DNA of 64,000 nt from Palsa-506 sp963707065 (GTDB lineage: Bacteria; Actinomycetota; Actinomycetes; Streptosporangiales; Streptosporangiaceae): the NCBI GenBank assembly GCA_963707065.1, contig CAVPPJ010000005.1, positions 372,001 to 436,000 on the forward strand, read 5' to 3'. The position numbers were made by a program, and so were the translations under genes. Positions 53,914-61,748 of this stretch are shown piece by piece; positions within the stretch are counted from its first letter, which is position 1; every line of letters starts with the position of its first letter. The notes beneath the pieces are model-generated. The model had not been told where the DNA came from. It ran no database searches and saw nothing but the letters and a program-made list of their open reading frames with translations.

Positions 53914-54630
53914 CTATCGCGGTGCGTCCGCCGCGTCGCTGACCAGCGAGCCGGGCGCGGCCGCGGCGATGTGCAGCGCAGCAGCGACCAGCCGGTCGGC
54001 CCGGTCCCGCGAGGCAGGTTCCTGCGCGACGGTCTCGGCGAGGAGCAGGTCCGGGTCATGGCCTGCCCGCACGGCTTCGCCCCGCCCGCCCGCATCCAGC
54101 CACAGCTTGAGCTGCGCGCCATCGATCTCCGGGTGGAACTGGACGGCCAGGTGCCTGCCGACGGAGAACGCCTGAGTCCCGATCTCGTTGCGGGCGAGCA
54201 GCCTGGCCCGCGGCGGGAGGAGGCACCGGTCACCGTGGAACTCCAGCCAGGGGCCTGGCGGAATCAGCTCGTGATCGAGTGAGTCAATCACGGTCCAGCC
54301 GATCTCCTTACCGGCCGCGGCCTCGACCCGGCCGCCGAACACGGTGGCGAGCGCCTGCGCGCCGAAGCAGATGCCGAGCACGGGCAGGCCGGCCAGGTCC
54401 GCCTGCCGCAGCCAGGCCAGCTCGTCCGCGATCCAGCCGCGGGCGGGCCCGTCGTCGTACACCGAGCAGATGGCGCCCAGCAGCACGACGTGATCAATGC
54501 CGTCCGGTGCGGGCAGCGGGCCGTCGGCCGGGAACATGTGCGTGCTGAGCTCGGCGCCGCGGGCCTCGAACGCGGCGCCGATGAGGCCCGCTGAGTCCTC
54601 TTCGTGGTGACGGATGACGAGAACTCGCAT
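53914..54630 (-). CDS. Class I glutamine amidotransferase-like hydrolase
   Basis: 238 aa. The nucleophile Cys is in 'VLGICFGAQALATVFGG' and the His-Glu pair in 'VQFHPEID', a complete GATase triad. It is a stand-alone domain, like GMP-synthase-like amidotransferases and the gamma-glutamyl hydrolase PuuD. Because a glutamine-synthetase-like ligase and an amine permease lie nearby, cleavage of a gamma-glutamylated intermediate is a reasonable guess. GGAGG precedes the ATG. It is divergent from the P450. Confidence 0.85.
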   Translation of the reverse strand: MRVLVIRHHEEDSAGLIGAAFEARGAELSTHMFPADGPLPAPDGIDHVVLLGAICSVYDDGPARGWIADELAWLRQADLAGLPVLGICFGAQALATVFGGRVEAAAGKEIGWTVIDSLDHELIPPGPWLEFHGDRCLLPPRARLLARNEIGTQAFSVGRHLAVQFHPEIDGAQLKLWLDAGGRGEAVRAGHDPDLLLAETVAQEPASRDRADRLVAAALHIAAAAPGSLVSDAADAPR

Positions 54631-54765
54631 GAATCAACCTCCGCTGCGCGGCGCCGCTGATCAGGCGGTCACATCTCAGGCGGCCGCTGATCAGCCGGTA
54701 ACGCCTCTGGCACGACGTTACCGGCCGCGGCAGTGCGCCGCATTCCCGCCATTGCCCAGACGCTC

Positions 54766-54779
54766 GTTTGGTGCCAAAC
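54766..54779. promoter_or_regulatory. Operator-like palindrome before the P450 gene
   Basis: GTTTGG-TG-CCAAAC is a perfect 6-bp inverted repeat 8 bp before the P450 ATG. The same core, TTTGG-N2-CCAAA, recurs at the promoter of the aldehyde dehydrogenase gene near 61710. A bound repressor here would block transcription or initiation. Confidence 0.6.
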
Positions 54780-54787
54780 TATCTGCC

Positions 54788-56116
54788 ATGGCCGGGGCTG
54801 TCGACCTTAACGATCTCGACATGTGGGCACGGGGAGTGCCCTATCACGAGTTCGCCCGGCTGCGCCGCGAGGCGCCGGTCGCCTGGTTCGGCGAGCCCGC
54901 GCCGAATTCCGGTTTCTGGTCCGTCCATTGTTACGAGGACATTGTCGCCGCGAGCCGTGACGTGGCGACATTCTCCTCAGCGCGCGGGATCTCCTTCGAG
55001 GAACCGACCGACGAGGACATGACGGCGCGCCGCACGATCATCGATACCGACCCGCCGGACCACACCAAGCTCCGCAAGATCGTGTCGGGCAGCTTCTCGC
55101 AGCGGGCCATCGCGGTCTATCAGCATTTCGTCGAGGGACTCACGGAGCAGGTGCTGGACGCCGGGCTGGCCGACGGCGAGCTCGACTTCGTCGAGGCCGT
55201 GGCGAAGGAGGTCCCGATCCGCGTGCTCGCCCGGATCATGGGCCTGCCCGGGGCCGACCTGGACCAGTTCATCGACCTGGGCGACCGGCTGATCGCCAAC
55301 ACGGACCCGGACGTGACCGATGTGGTCTGGGGCCGGGACGACACCGACGCCTTCCGCCGGTTCCCGTTCCGCAGCCCGTACGGCAAGCAGCTGTGGGACC
55401 TCGGCCGTCAGGTCGTGGCCGGCCGGCTCCGCGAACCGGGTGACGACCTGCTGTCAACCCTGCTGCGCGCGGAGGTCGATGGTGACCGGCTGAGCGAGGT
55501 CGATCTCGACAACTTCTTCTCGATTCTCGTGGTCGCCGGGAACGAGACCACCCGCATCGCCATCGCCCAGGGGATCCTGGCCTTCTGCCAGCACCCGGAG
55601 CAGTGGGACCGGCTGCGCGCCGACCCGGCGGCGGCGGGCACGGCCGCCGATGAGGTGCTCAGGTGGACCTGCCCGACGCACTTCATGCGCCGGACGGCGA
55701 CCGCGGATACCGAACTGGGCGGCGCGGCGATCCGGGCCGGCGACAAGGTGGTGCTCTGGTACGTCTCGGGTAACCGCGACGAAGCCGAGTTCGCCGACCC
55801 GGATGTCTTCGATATCGGCCGTGCTCCCAACCGGCATCTCAGCTTCGGCCGGGGCGGCCCGCACCTGTGCCTGGGCGTTCACCTGGCCCGGCTGGAGGTG
55901 CGCGTCGTGCTCGCCGCGCTGGCCCGGCGGGTGGCACGGTTCGAGCTGGCCGGCCCGCCGCGCCGGATCCGGTCGAATTTCACCAACGGGCTGCGGGAGC
56001 TCCCGGTCCGGGTGCGGCTCGCCCGGCCCGCGCCCGGTGCCCGGCCCGCACCGTTCGCCACGTCCGCGCCGGCGCCAGACCCTGGTCCCGTGCCGCGCCC
56101 CGGAGGCGGAACGTGA
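54788..56116 (+). CDS. Cytochrome P450
   Basis: 442 aa soluble bacterial P450. The I-helix has 'LVVAGNETTRIAIAQGILAF' with the acid/alcohol pair E253/T254. ExxR lies in 'DEVLRWTCPTHFMRRTATAD', and the heme loop 'FGRGGPHLCLGVHLARLEVR' has ligand C361. It resembles CYP families of actinobacteria that oxidise terpenes, steroids or aromatics (CYP124/125/142-like). Partner ferredoxin and reductase are not adjacent. The ATG at MAGAVDL is used; the long upstream open stretch is not P450-like. Its stop overlaps the next start in GTGA. Confidence 0.95.
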   Translation: MAGAVDLNDLDMWARGVPYHEFARLRREAPVAWFGEPAPNSGFWSVHCYEDIVAASRDVATFSSARGISFEEPTDEDMTARRTIIDTDPPDHTKLRKIVSGSFSQRAIAVYQHFVEGLTEQVLDAGLADGELDFVEAVAKEVPIRVLARIMGLPGADLDQFIDLGDRLIANTDPDVTDVVWGRDDTDAFRRFPFRSPYGKQLWDLGRQVVAGRLREPGDDLLSTLLRAEVDGDRLSEVDLDNFFSILVVAGNETTRIAIAQGILAFCQHPEQWDRLRADPAAAGTAADEVLRWTCPTHFMRRTATADTELGGAAIRAGDKVVLWYVSGNRDEAEFADPDVFDIGRAPNRHLSFGRGGPHLCLGVHLARLEVRVVLAALARRVARFELAGPPRRIRSNFTNGLRELPVRVRLARPAPGARPAPFATSAPAPDPGPVPRPGGGT

Positions 56117-57114
56117 GGAAGATCGACGCTTTCGCGCACATCCTGCCGCCCGGGTACGCGGAGCGGCTGGAGTCGATCACCTCCGGCGCGGGAACCAGCG
56201 GCCGGATCCTCGGCTACCGGCAGTGGATCCGTGAGGACCCGGCGCTGATCGACCTCGATGCGCGCTGGCGGACGGTGGATCAGTTCGGGGACTACGCCCA
56301 GGTGCTGACGCTCGCGGTGCCGCCGGTCGAGGAACTCGGCGGGCCGGACGCCGCCCGCGATCTGGCCCGCGCCGCCAACGACGAGATGGCCGCGCTGGTC
56401 GCCGCGCACCCGGATCGCTTCGCCGGCTTCGCGGCCGCACTGCCGATGAGCGACGCCGACGCGGCCGCCGCCGAGCTCGGTCGCGCGATGGCTGAGCTGG
56501 GGGCTCTCGGCGCGCAGCTGCACACGAACGTCAGCGGGATGCCGCTCGACGACGCGCGGTTCGATCCGGTGTTCGAGACGGTCACCCGGTGCGACGGCGC
56601 GATCTGGCTGCACCCCACCCGCAGCCCGATCTGGTCCGACTACCCGGCGGAAAGCCGGTCGAAGTACGGCATCTGGTGGTCGCTCGGCTGGCCGTACGAG
56701 ACATCCGTCGCGATGGCGCGCCTGGTGTACTCGGGCTGCCTCGACCGTCATCCCGGCCTGCGCGTGATTGCCCACCACGCGGGCGCGATGGTGCCGCATT
56801 TCGCCGGCCGCCTCGCGGCGCCGCTGGAGGATCCCGACCGCGACGCCATCATGGCCGGCCTGACCGGCGGCTCCCTGGACTATTTCCGGCGCTTCTACAC
56901 CGACACCGCGCTGTTCGGCGCCGCGCACGCCGTCCGGTGCGCGGTGGAGTTCTTCGGCAGCGATCACGTCCTGTTCGGCACCGACATGCCCCTCGGCGGC
57001 CCCACGGTCATCGCGGACACGATCGCCGATGTCGAGGCGCTCGGCCTGCCGGATGCCGACACGGCCGCGATCTTCGCCGGCAATGCGAAGAGGGTGCTCC
57101 GGATCCCCGGCTGA
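56113..57114 (+). CDS. ACMSD-like amidohydrolase
   Basis: 333 aa TIM barrel of the amidohydrolase-2 group (ACMS decarboxylase, gamma-resorcylate decarboxylase). The N-terminal IDxHxH metal motif reads 'IDAFAHILPP': the first His is Phe. Other site residues are present: 'QLHTNVSG', 'WLHPTR', 'IAHHAGAMVPHFAGR' and 'LFGTDMPLGG'. Relatives with this change exist, but their chemistry is uncertain. GGAGG lies 5 nt before the GTG, and GTGA overlaps the P450 stop, so the two are co-translated. Confidence 0.9.
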   Translation: MRKIDAFAHILPPGYAERLESITSGAGTSGRILGYRQWIREDPALIDLDARWRTVDQFGDYAQVLTLAVPPVEELGGPDAARDLARAANDEMAALVAAHPDRFAGFAAALPMSDADAAAAELGRAMAELGALGAQLHTNVSGMPLDDARFDPVFETVTRCDGAIWLHPTRSPIWSDYPAESRSKYGIWWSLGWPYETSVAMARLVYSGCLDRHPGLRVIAHHAGAMVPHFAGRLAAPLEDPDRDAIMAGLTGGSLDYFRRFYTDTALFGAAHAVRCAVEFFGSDHVLFGTDMPLGGPTVIADTIADVEALGLPDADTAAIFAGNAKRVLRIPG

Positions 57115-57182
57115 GACCGCCCGCCCTTTTACCGCGGTCCTGACTACGCCTTACCACAGCCGTGACTATGAAGGAGGAAACG

Positions 57183-58649
57183 ATGGGGAATTCCGAGCCA
57201 GCGTACGAGCGCCTGGGCGCGAAGATCCTGTCGCTCCCTGATGTCATCGCGCAGTCCGTCGGGTTCATGGGCCCGGTGTTCTCCGCGGCCTTCGTGATCC
57301 CGCTCGTGGTCGGCGTGATCAGCGCGTCGGGCAAGGGCGGCGGGGTCGCGTCACCGCTGTCGGTGCTCATCGCCGCGGTCGGCGTCTTCGGGCTCGGCTG
57401 GATCGTCTCGCGCTACGCGAAGGAGATCCACACGGCCGGCTCGCTCTATGACTACGTGACCCGCGGGCTCGGCGAGCGGGTCGGCACGGCGGCGGGCTGG
57501 CTGTACTACGGCGGCATCATCGTCCTGCTGAACGGGCTGCTGCTGCTCATGGGCGGCTACCTGCAGAGCACGATCGCGGCCGAGTTCGGCGTGAGCCCGC
57601 TGCCGTCCTGGGCCTGGACGCTGCTGCTGATCGTCCTGATCGGCGTTATCTGCTACTTCGGCGTGCGGCTGTCCACCCGCAGCCAGCTCGCGCTGGCACT
57701 GGTCTCCATGATCGTCGTCACGATCTTCTTCATCACGGTCATCGTCAAGCTCGGCTCCGCGAACAGCCTCAAGCCGTTCAACCCGTCGTCGGCGGCCGAC
57801 GGCTGGTCCGGGATCATCTTCGGCGTGCTCTACGGGGTGCTGCTCTTCGTCGGCTTCGAGACGGCGGCGAACCTGGCCGAGGAGACGCCCAACCCGCGCC
57901 GGGAGATCCCGGTCGCGGTGATGACCACGGCCGGGATCGCCACGGTCTTCTTCGTGCTCGCCGCCTACGTCGAGGTGGCCGGCTTCCACTACAACCTCAA
58001 GACGCTGACGGCCGCCGCCAGCGCACCGCTGTTCGCGCTCGGCGCGCCGAAGAGCGCCGGCGGGTACGGAGGCACCTGGACTGACCGGCTGCTCGAGCTC
58101 GTCGTGCTGTTCGACATGCTGGCCGTCGCGATCGGCTGTGCCGTGTCGTCGACGCGCGGGATGTTCGCGATGGCCCGCGATCGCAGGATCCCGGCTCCGC
58201 TGGCGATCGTCTCCAAGCGGCACGGCTCGCCGCTCGGCGCGACCATCTTCCTGCTCGGCACGGCGGTGGTCACCCTGCTCGTCAACCAGTTCTGGACCGG
58301 CCTGTTCGCGCTGCCGCAGACGCCGCACTACTTCGCGCTGTTCGCCTGGGGCTCCACGTTCGGCGGCTTCGCGCTGGTGGTTGTCTACCTGCTGATGTCG
58401 GTCGGCTCGCTGCGCAACTTCGCCGGGTCGCAGCGGCGGGTATCGCTGATCGTGGCGGCAGTCCTCGGCATCGTGATCACGGGCGGCGCCATTTACGGCT
58501 CGTTCTACAAGGTCACCAGCCCGACCATCCTGGCCCCCTGGTTCGCGCTCGCCCTGTTCGCGATCGGCCTCGCGTCCACCTGGGTGCTGCGCGCGCGGGA
58601 GTCCGCGAGCACGCACCTGGCCGACCTGAGCACGGAAAGCGCGGTGTGA
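57183..58649 (+). CDS. APC-superfamily amino acid/amine permease
   Basis: 488 aa with 12 transmembrane segments. 'GFMGPVFSAAFVIPLVVGVI' is the broken first helix, 'AGSLYDYVTRGLGERVG' and 'LFVGFETAANLAEETPNPRR' are APC signatures. It probably imports an amine or amino acid for the enzymes around it, in the way PuuP serves the putrescine route. AAGGAGG 5 nt before the ATG. It follows the amidohydrolase by 68 bp. Confidence 0.92.
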   Translation: MGNSEPAYERLGAKILSLPDVIAQSVGFMGPVFSAAFVIPLVVGVISASGKGGGVASPLSVLIAAVGVFGLGWIVSRYAKEIHTAGSLYDYVTRGLGERVGTAAGWLYYGGIIVLLNGLLLLMGGYLQSTIAAEFGVSPLPSWAWTLLLIVLIGVICYFGVRLSTRSQLALALVSMIVVTIFFITVIVKLGSANSLKPFNPSSAADGWSGIIFGVLYGVLLFVGFETAANLAEETPNPRREIPVAVMTTAGIATVFFVLAAYVEVAGFHYNLKTLTAAASAPLFALGAPKSAGGYGGTWTDRLLELVVLFDMLAVAIGCAVSSTRGMFAMARDRRIPAPLAIVSKRHGSPLGATIFLLGTAVVTLLVNQFWTGLFALPQTPHYFALFAWGSTFGGFALVVVYLLMSVGSLRNFAGSQRRVSLIVAAVLGIVITGGAIYGSFYKVTSPTILAPWFALALFAIGLASTWVLRARESASTHLADLSTESAV

Positions 58650-58705
58650 CGGGCAGCGCGGTGTGACGGGCAGCGCGGTGTAACGGGCAGCGCGGTGTAA
58701 CGGGG
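58638..58705 (+). repeat. 17-bp tandem repeat over the permease stop codon
   Basis: Four head-to-tail copies of AGCGCGGTGTGACGGGC lie here; the later two have TAA in place of TGA, and the last base of the fourth differs. The first copy holds the permease stop codon, so a further expansion adds only untranslated sequence. Confidence 0.9.
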
Positions 58706-58731
58706 GGTGTAACCAACGGCGCGGCGAGTAG

Positions 58732-60072
58732 CTACAGGTGATAGGCGTACTCGCGGAACTCCCAGTCGGTGACGAACCGCTCGAACCGCTCGATCTCATG
58801 GCGCTTATAGCTCAGGAAGGAGGTGACGAAGTACTCGCCGAGGATCCCGGCGAGTTCCTGGTCGGCCTCCAGCGCGTCGAGGGCGGCGCCCAGCCGGGCC
58901 GGCAGCATCGGCGACCTGCCTGGGTCGTAGCCGTACCCTTCCAGCTTGGCCGGCGGCTCCGCCTTGTCCCGGATACCCAGGTAGACCGCCGCGCCGACGG
59001 CGGCCATGGCGAGATAAGGGTTGGCGGTGGCGTCCCCGAGGCGGACCTCCATCCGGGCGGCGGCGCCGCGCTCCGGCGGGACCCGCACCATGGCGCTGCG
59101 GTTATCCAGGCCCCAGTCGATCAGCCAGGGCGCCAGCGTGTCCGGCCCGAATCGCTTGTACGAGTTGATCGTGGGGTTCAGCAGCGCGCTGAGCGCGGCC
59201 GCATGCCGCAGCACGCCGCCGATCGCGTGCCGGCCGACCGGCGACAGCCCGTCCGGACCGCCGGGGTCGCCGAACACGTTGGTGCCAGCCTCGTCGTTGA
59301 CCGACGCGTGCACGTGGAACCCGGAGCCGCCCTCGTCGTTGAACGGCTTGGCCATGAAGGTGGCCATGAGGTCGCGGTGGCGGGCGATCTCCTGCACGGC
59401 GGACTTGAGCCGGAACGAGCGGTCCGCCGCGTCGACGAGCTCCGAGTGATCAAGGTTGATCTCGAACTGGCCCGGCGAGAACTCATGGTTCGCTGCTGTC
59501 ACCCGCAGGCCGGCGTCCCTGAGCTGCCGGAGCATATGCAGGAGCAGACCCTGCGGATCACCCTTGCGGCCGACCACGTAGACGTTACCCAGCTCGTTCG
59601 CATAACGCCGCCAGCCCCCGGCACCGTCCCGCTCGCATACGAAGAACTCCAGCTCAGGGCCGCAGGCAAGCTGGTAGCCGAGGCCGGACAGCTGATCGGC
59701 TACCCGCCGCACCACGGTCCGCGGCGACTCCGGCGCGGGCGAGCCGTCGGTCGTGCTGGCGTCGCCGAGGCACCAGGCGGCGTTCGGCTCCCACGGCAGC
59801 GGCGTCAAGGTCGCGAGGTCCGGGCGCACGGTGATGTCGGGCAGCCCCGCGTCCAGGCCGCCCTGCACCGGGACCACGTCGCCCATCGGGGAGGTGTGGT
59901 AGACGGCCCGGCAGAACGCCAGCCCGTGCTCGGTCACCGACGCCAGCTCGTCCAGCAGTACGTCGCGGCCGCGGTCGATGCCGATCATGTCCGGGTAGGA
60001 GACCCGGATAACGTCGATGCCCTGGCCCCGCAGCCGCTCGGCGACGGCGGCAACGTCCGATGGGTGCGTCAC
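58732..60072 (-). CDS. Glutamine-synthetase-like gamma-glutamyl-amine ligase
   Basis: 446 aa, GS class of about 450 residues. The beta-grasp N-terminus is followed by the catalytic barrel: 'CGPELEFFV' (metal Glu), 'NHEFSPGQFEINL', 'GSGFHVHASV' (metal His), 'NPTINSYKRFGPDTLAPWLI' and 'NRSAMVRVPPERG' (glutamate-binding Arg). The true housekeeping GlnA is usually longer and carries an adenylylation loop. Shorter actinobacterial members (GlnA3/GlnA4, PuuA, IpuC) glutamylate amines. Neighbours favour an amine substrate. GTG start with GGGGAG upstream. Confidence 0.9.
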   Translation of the reverse strand: MTHPSDVAAVAERLRGQGIDVIRVSYPDMIGIDRGRDVLLDELASVTEHGLAFCRAVYHTSPMGDVVPVQGGLDAGLPDITVRPDLATLTPLPWEPNAAWCLGDASTTDGSPAPESPRTVVRRVADQLSGLGYQLACGPELEFFVCERDGAGGWRRYANELGNVYVVGRKGDPQGLLLHMLRQLRDAGLRVTAANHEFSPGQFEINLDHSELVDAADRSFRLKSAVQEIARHRDLMATFMAKPFNDEGGSGFHVHASVNDEAGTNVFGDPGGPDGLSPVGRHAIGGVLRHAAALSALLNPTINSYKRFGPDTLAPWLIDWGLDNRSAMVRVPPERGAAARMEVRLGDATANPYLAMAAVGAAVYLGIRDKAEPPAKLEGYGYDPGRSPMLPARLGAALDALEADQELAGILGEYFVTSFLSYKRHEIERFERFVTDWEFREYAYHL

Positions 60073-60197
60073 GGCGGCTCCCCGGCGGCGTCATCGAAGG
60101 AGAACGTTCGGATACAAACGACCTGTCGCAGCGTAACCGCGGCGAAGGGTGCAGGCAAGATCCTGGCGGGAATGTTCCCCGGCGTCTAGCATCCGAA

Positions 60198-60213
60198 TTC
60201 GTATGGGTACGAA
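60198..60213. promoter_or_regulatory. Palindrome before the acetoacetate-decarboxylase-like gene
   Basis: TTCGTA-TGGG-TACGAA is an inverted repeat with 6-bp arms, 17 bp before the GTG start and between two divergent genes. It probably is an operator; it differs from the TTTGG-N2-CCAAA motif. Confidence 0.5.
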
Positions 60214-60230
60214 CGATCTGGGGAGCGCGC

Positions 60231-61046
60231 GTGACTGAGATGGCCGGGTTCTTCTACCCGAGGACGGCTACCGGGCGGTCCTCGCTGCTGCCGGCGCCGC
60301 CATGGCACTATTCCGGCGACCTGCTCACGGTGGAGTACCGGACCGATCCGGCCCGGGTCGCCGAGCTGCTGCCCGCTCCGCTGGAGCCGGCCCCGGCGGA
60401 CCCGGGCGCGGTCGCGCTGATCTGGGCGGACTGGCAGTCCTGCGGTGACGGGGGAGAGGAATTGCTCGATCCGGTCCGGGCGCAGTACAAGGAGTGCTTC
60501 GCCGTCGTCCGCTGCAGTCTCGGCGGCCGGGTCTACTCACGCTGTGTCTACATCTGGGTCGATTCCGACTTCGCGCTGGCCCGCGGCCTCTACCAGGGCT
60601 ATCCGAAGAAGCTGGGCTCGATTCACCAGACCAGGCCGCATCCGTTCGGGCTCGCCGCCCCGCGGATCGCGGCCGGCGGCCTGTTCGCCGGCACGCTGGC
60701 CGCGGCTGACCGCCGGCTCGCCCAGGCGGTGGTGACGCTGCGCGAGGAATCGCCGGGCAACGGGTTCGTCAACGCTCACCCGATGGCCCACCACCGGTGG
60801 ATGCCGTCGATCGAGAAGGGCGCCGCGGATTCCCTCGACGAGCTGATCGGCTCGGGCAGCGCCCGCTTCGAGGGCGGCCAGGCCTGGCGCGGCGATGCCA
60901 CCCTGGAGCTGTTCGGATCGCCGACCGAGGAACTGGCCAGGCTCGAGGTCACCGAGATCATCGGGGGCTACTACCGCCAGGTCGGGGTCACCTGGGATGG
61001 CGGCCGGGTGCTCGCCGAGCGTGGCGTCCCGTCCGGCGAGCACTGA
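60231..61046 (+). CDS. Acetoacetate decarboxylase-like protein
   Basis: 271 aa. The Schiff-base lysine region is visible as 'YQGYPKKLGSI' (K126/K127), with 'VYIWVDSDFALARG' before it. ADC-fold proteins decarboxylate beta-keto acids or catalyse aldol/hydratase reactions; many actinobacterial copies are uncharacterised. GGGGAG precedes the GTG. It is divergent from the glutamine-synthetase-like gene. Confidence 0.88.
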   Translation: MTEMAGFFYPRTATGRSSLLPAPPWHYSGDLLTVEYRTDPARVAELLPAPLEPAPADPGAVALIWADWQSCGDGGEELLDPVRAQYKECFAVVRCSLGGRVYSRCVYIWVDSDFALARGLYQGYPKKLGSIHQTRPHPFGLAAPRIAAGGLFAGTLAAADRRLAQAVVTLREESPGNGFVNAHPMAHHRWMPSIEKGAADSLDELIGSGSARFEGGQAWRGDATLELFGSPTEELARLEVTEIIGGYYRQVGVTWDGGRVLAERGVPSGEH

Positions 61047-61057
61047 CCTCCAGGGCG

Positions 61058-61465
61058 TTAACGCACGCTCCGGGCGAAGCGGGCGATGCAGTTCGCTACT
61101 TCGCGGTGGTTGCCCGCTTTGGTGATGCAGTGGCTGAAGCTGGTGAAAACGCTGGTGTTGCCGGCCACGAAAGTGCCGACCCGCATGGAGAACGCGATAC
61201 TGACGGCCACCGCCAGAATGCCGCAGATGAGCCCGGCTGCGGCCTGGCCGGGGTTCGCCGTCCCGCCCGCCCGCCCGCGGGTGAGTGCGGCGACGCCGAT
61301 CGCGGCCGCGACGACGCCTCCCACCAGGCCCAGCGGCAGCAGCACGAACGACAGCGAGGCGACCAGGCTGGCGACGCCCAGCACAAGGGCGGCCGTGCCG
61401 AGGCCGTTCTTCGACCGGGCGGATGGCGACATGACGGGCGGGCTAGGGGACTCGATGCTCACCAT
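61058..61465 (-). CDS. DUF4190 small membrane protein
   Basis: 135 aa with two hydrophobic helices ('GLGTAALVLGVASLVASLSF' and 'AAGLICGILAVAVSIAF') separated by a basic loop, the DUF4190 layout, plus a small C-terminal extracytoplasmic part with two cysteines. Function unknown. GAGAGG precedes the ATG. It sits between catabolic genes and may be unrelated to them. Confidence 0.82.
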   Translation of the reverse strand: MVSIESPSPPVMSPSARSKNGLGTAALVLGVASLVASLSFVLLPLGLVGGVVAAAIGVAALTRGRAGGTANPGQAAAGLICGILAVAVSIAFSMRVGTFVAGNTSVFTSFSHCITKAGNHREVANCIARFARSVR

Positions 61466-61683
61466 GGGCCCGCCTCTCAAGTGCGCAGCCCGGCAGGCTC
61501 TGCTCCGGTCACGCGTGGCCTGCCGCACCGCCGCTTAAGACCATTGTTACGCGCGAAGAGAAGGCAATGAAAGAGTCAAGCCGGTACAACGGGAGGCCAG
61601 CGGCGTGGCATGGGTGATGATGATCTCCAGCCGCCCGCATGGGGCAACCTCGGCCGGGGCGGCGGGCATGACCCCGCGGCCTC

Positions 61684-61721
61684 TTGACCGCAGCCATCCC
61701 CGAATATAATTTGGCTCCAAA
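61684..61721 (+). promoter_or_regulatory. Promoter and operator of the hpaE-hpaD genes
   Basis: TTGACC (61684-61689) and a perfect TATAAT (61705-61710) are 15 bp apart. The palindrome TTTGG-CT-CCAAA (61710-61721) starts at the last base of the -10 box and covers the start point. It shares its core with the palindrome before the P450 gene. Confidence 0.65.
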
Positions 61722-61748
61722 CGATTGCGGACGAGCACCGGGACGGCG

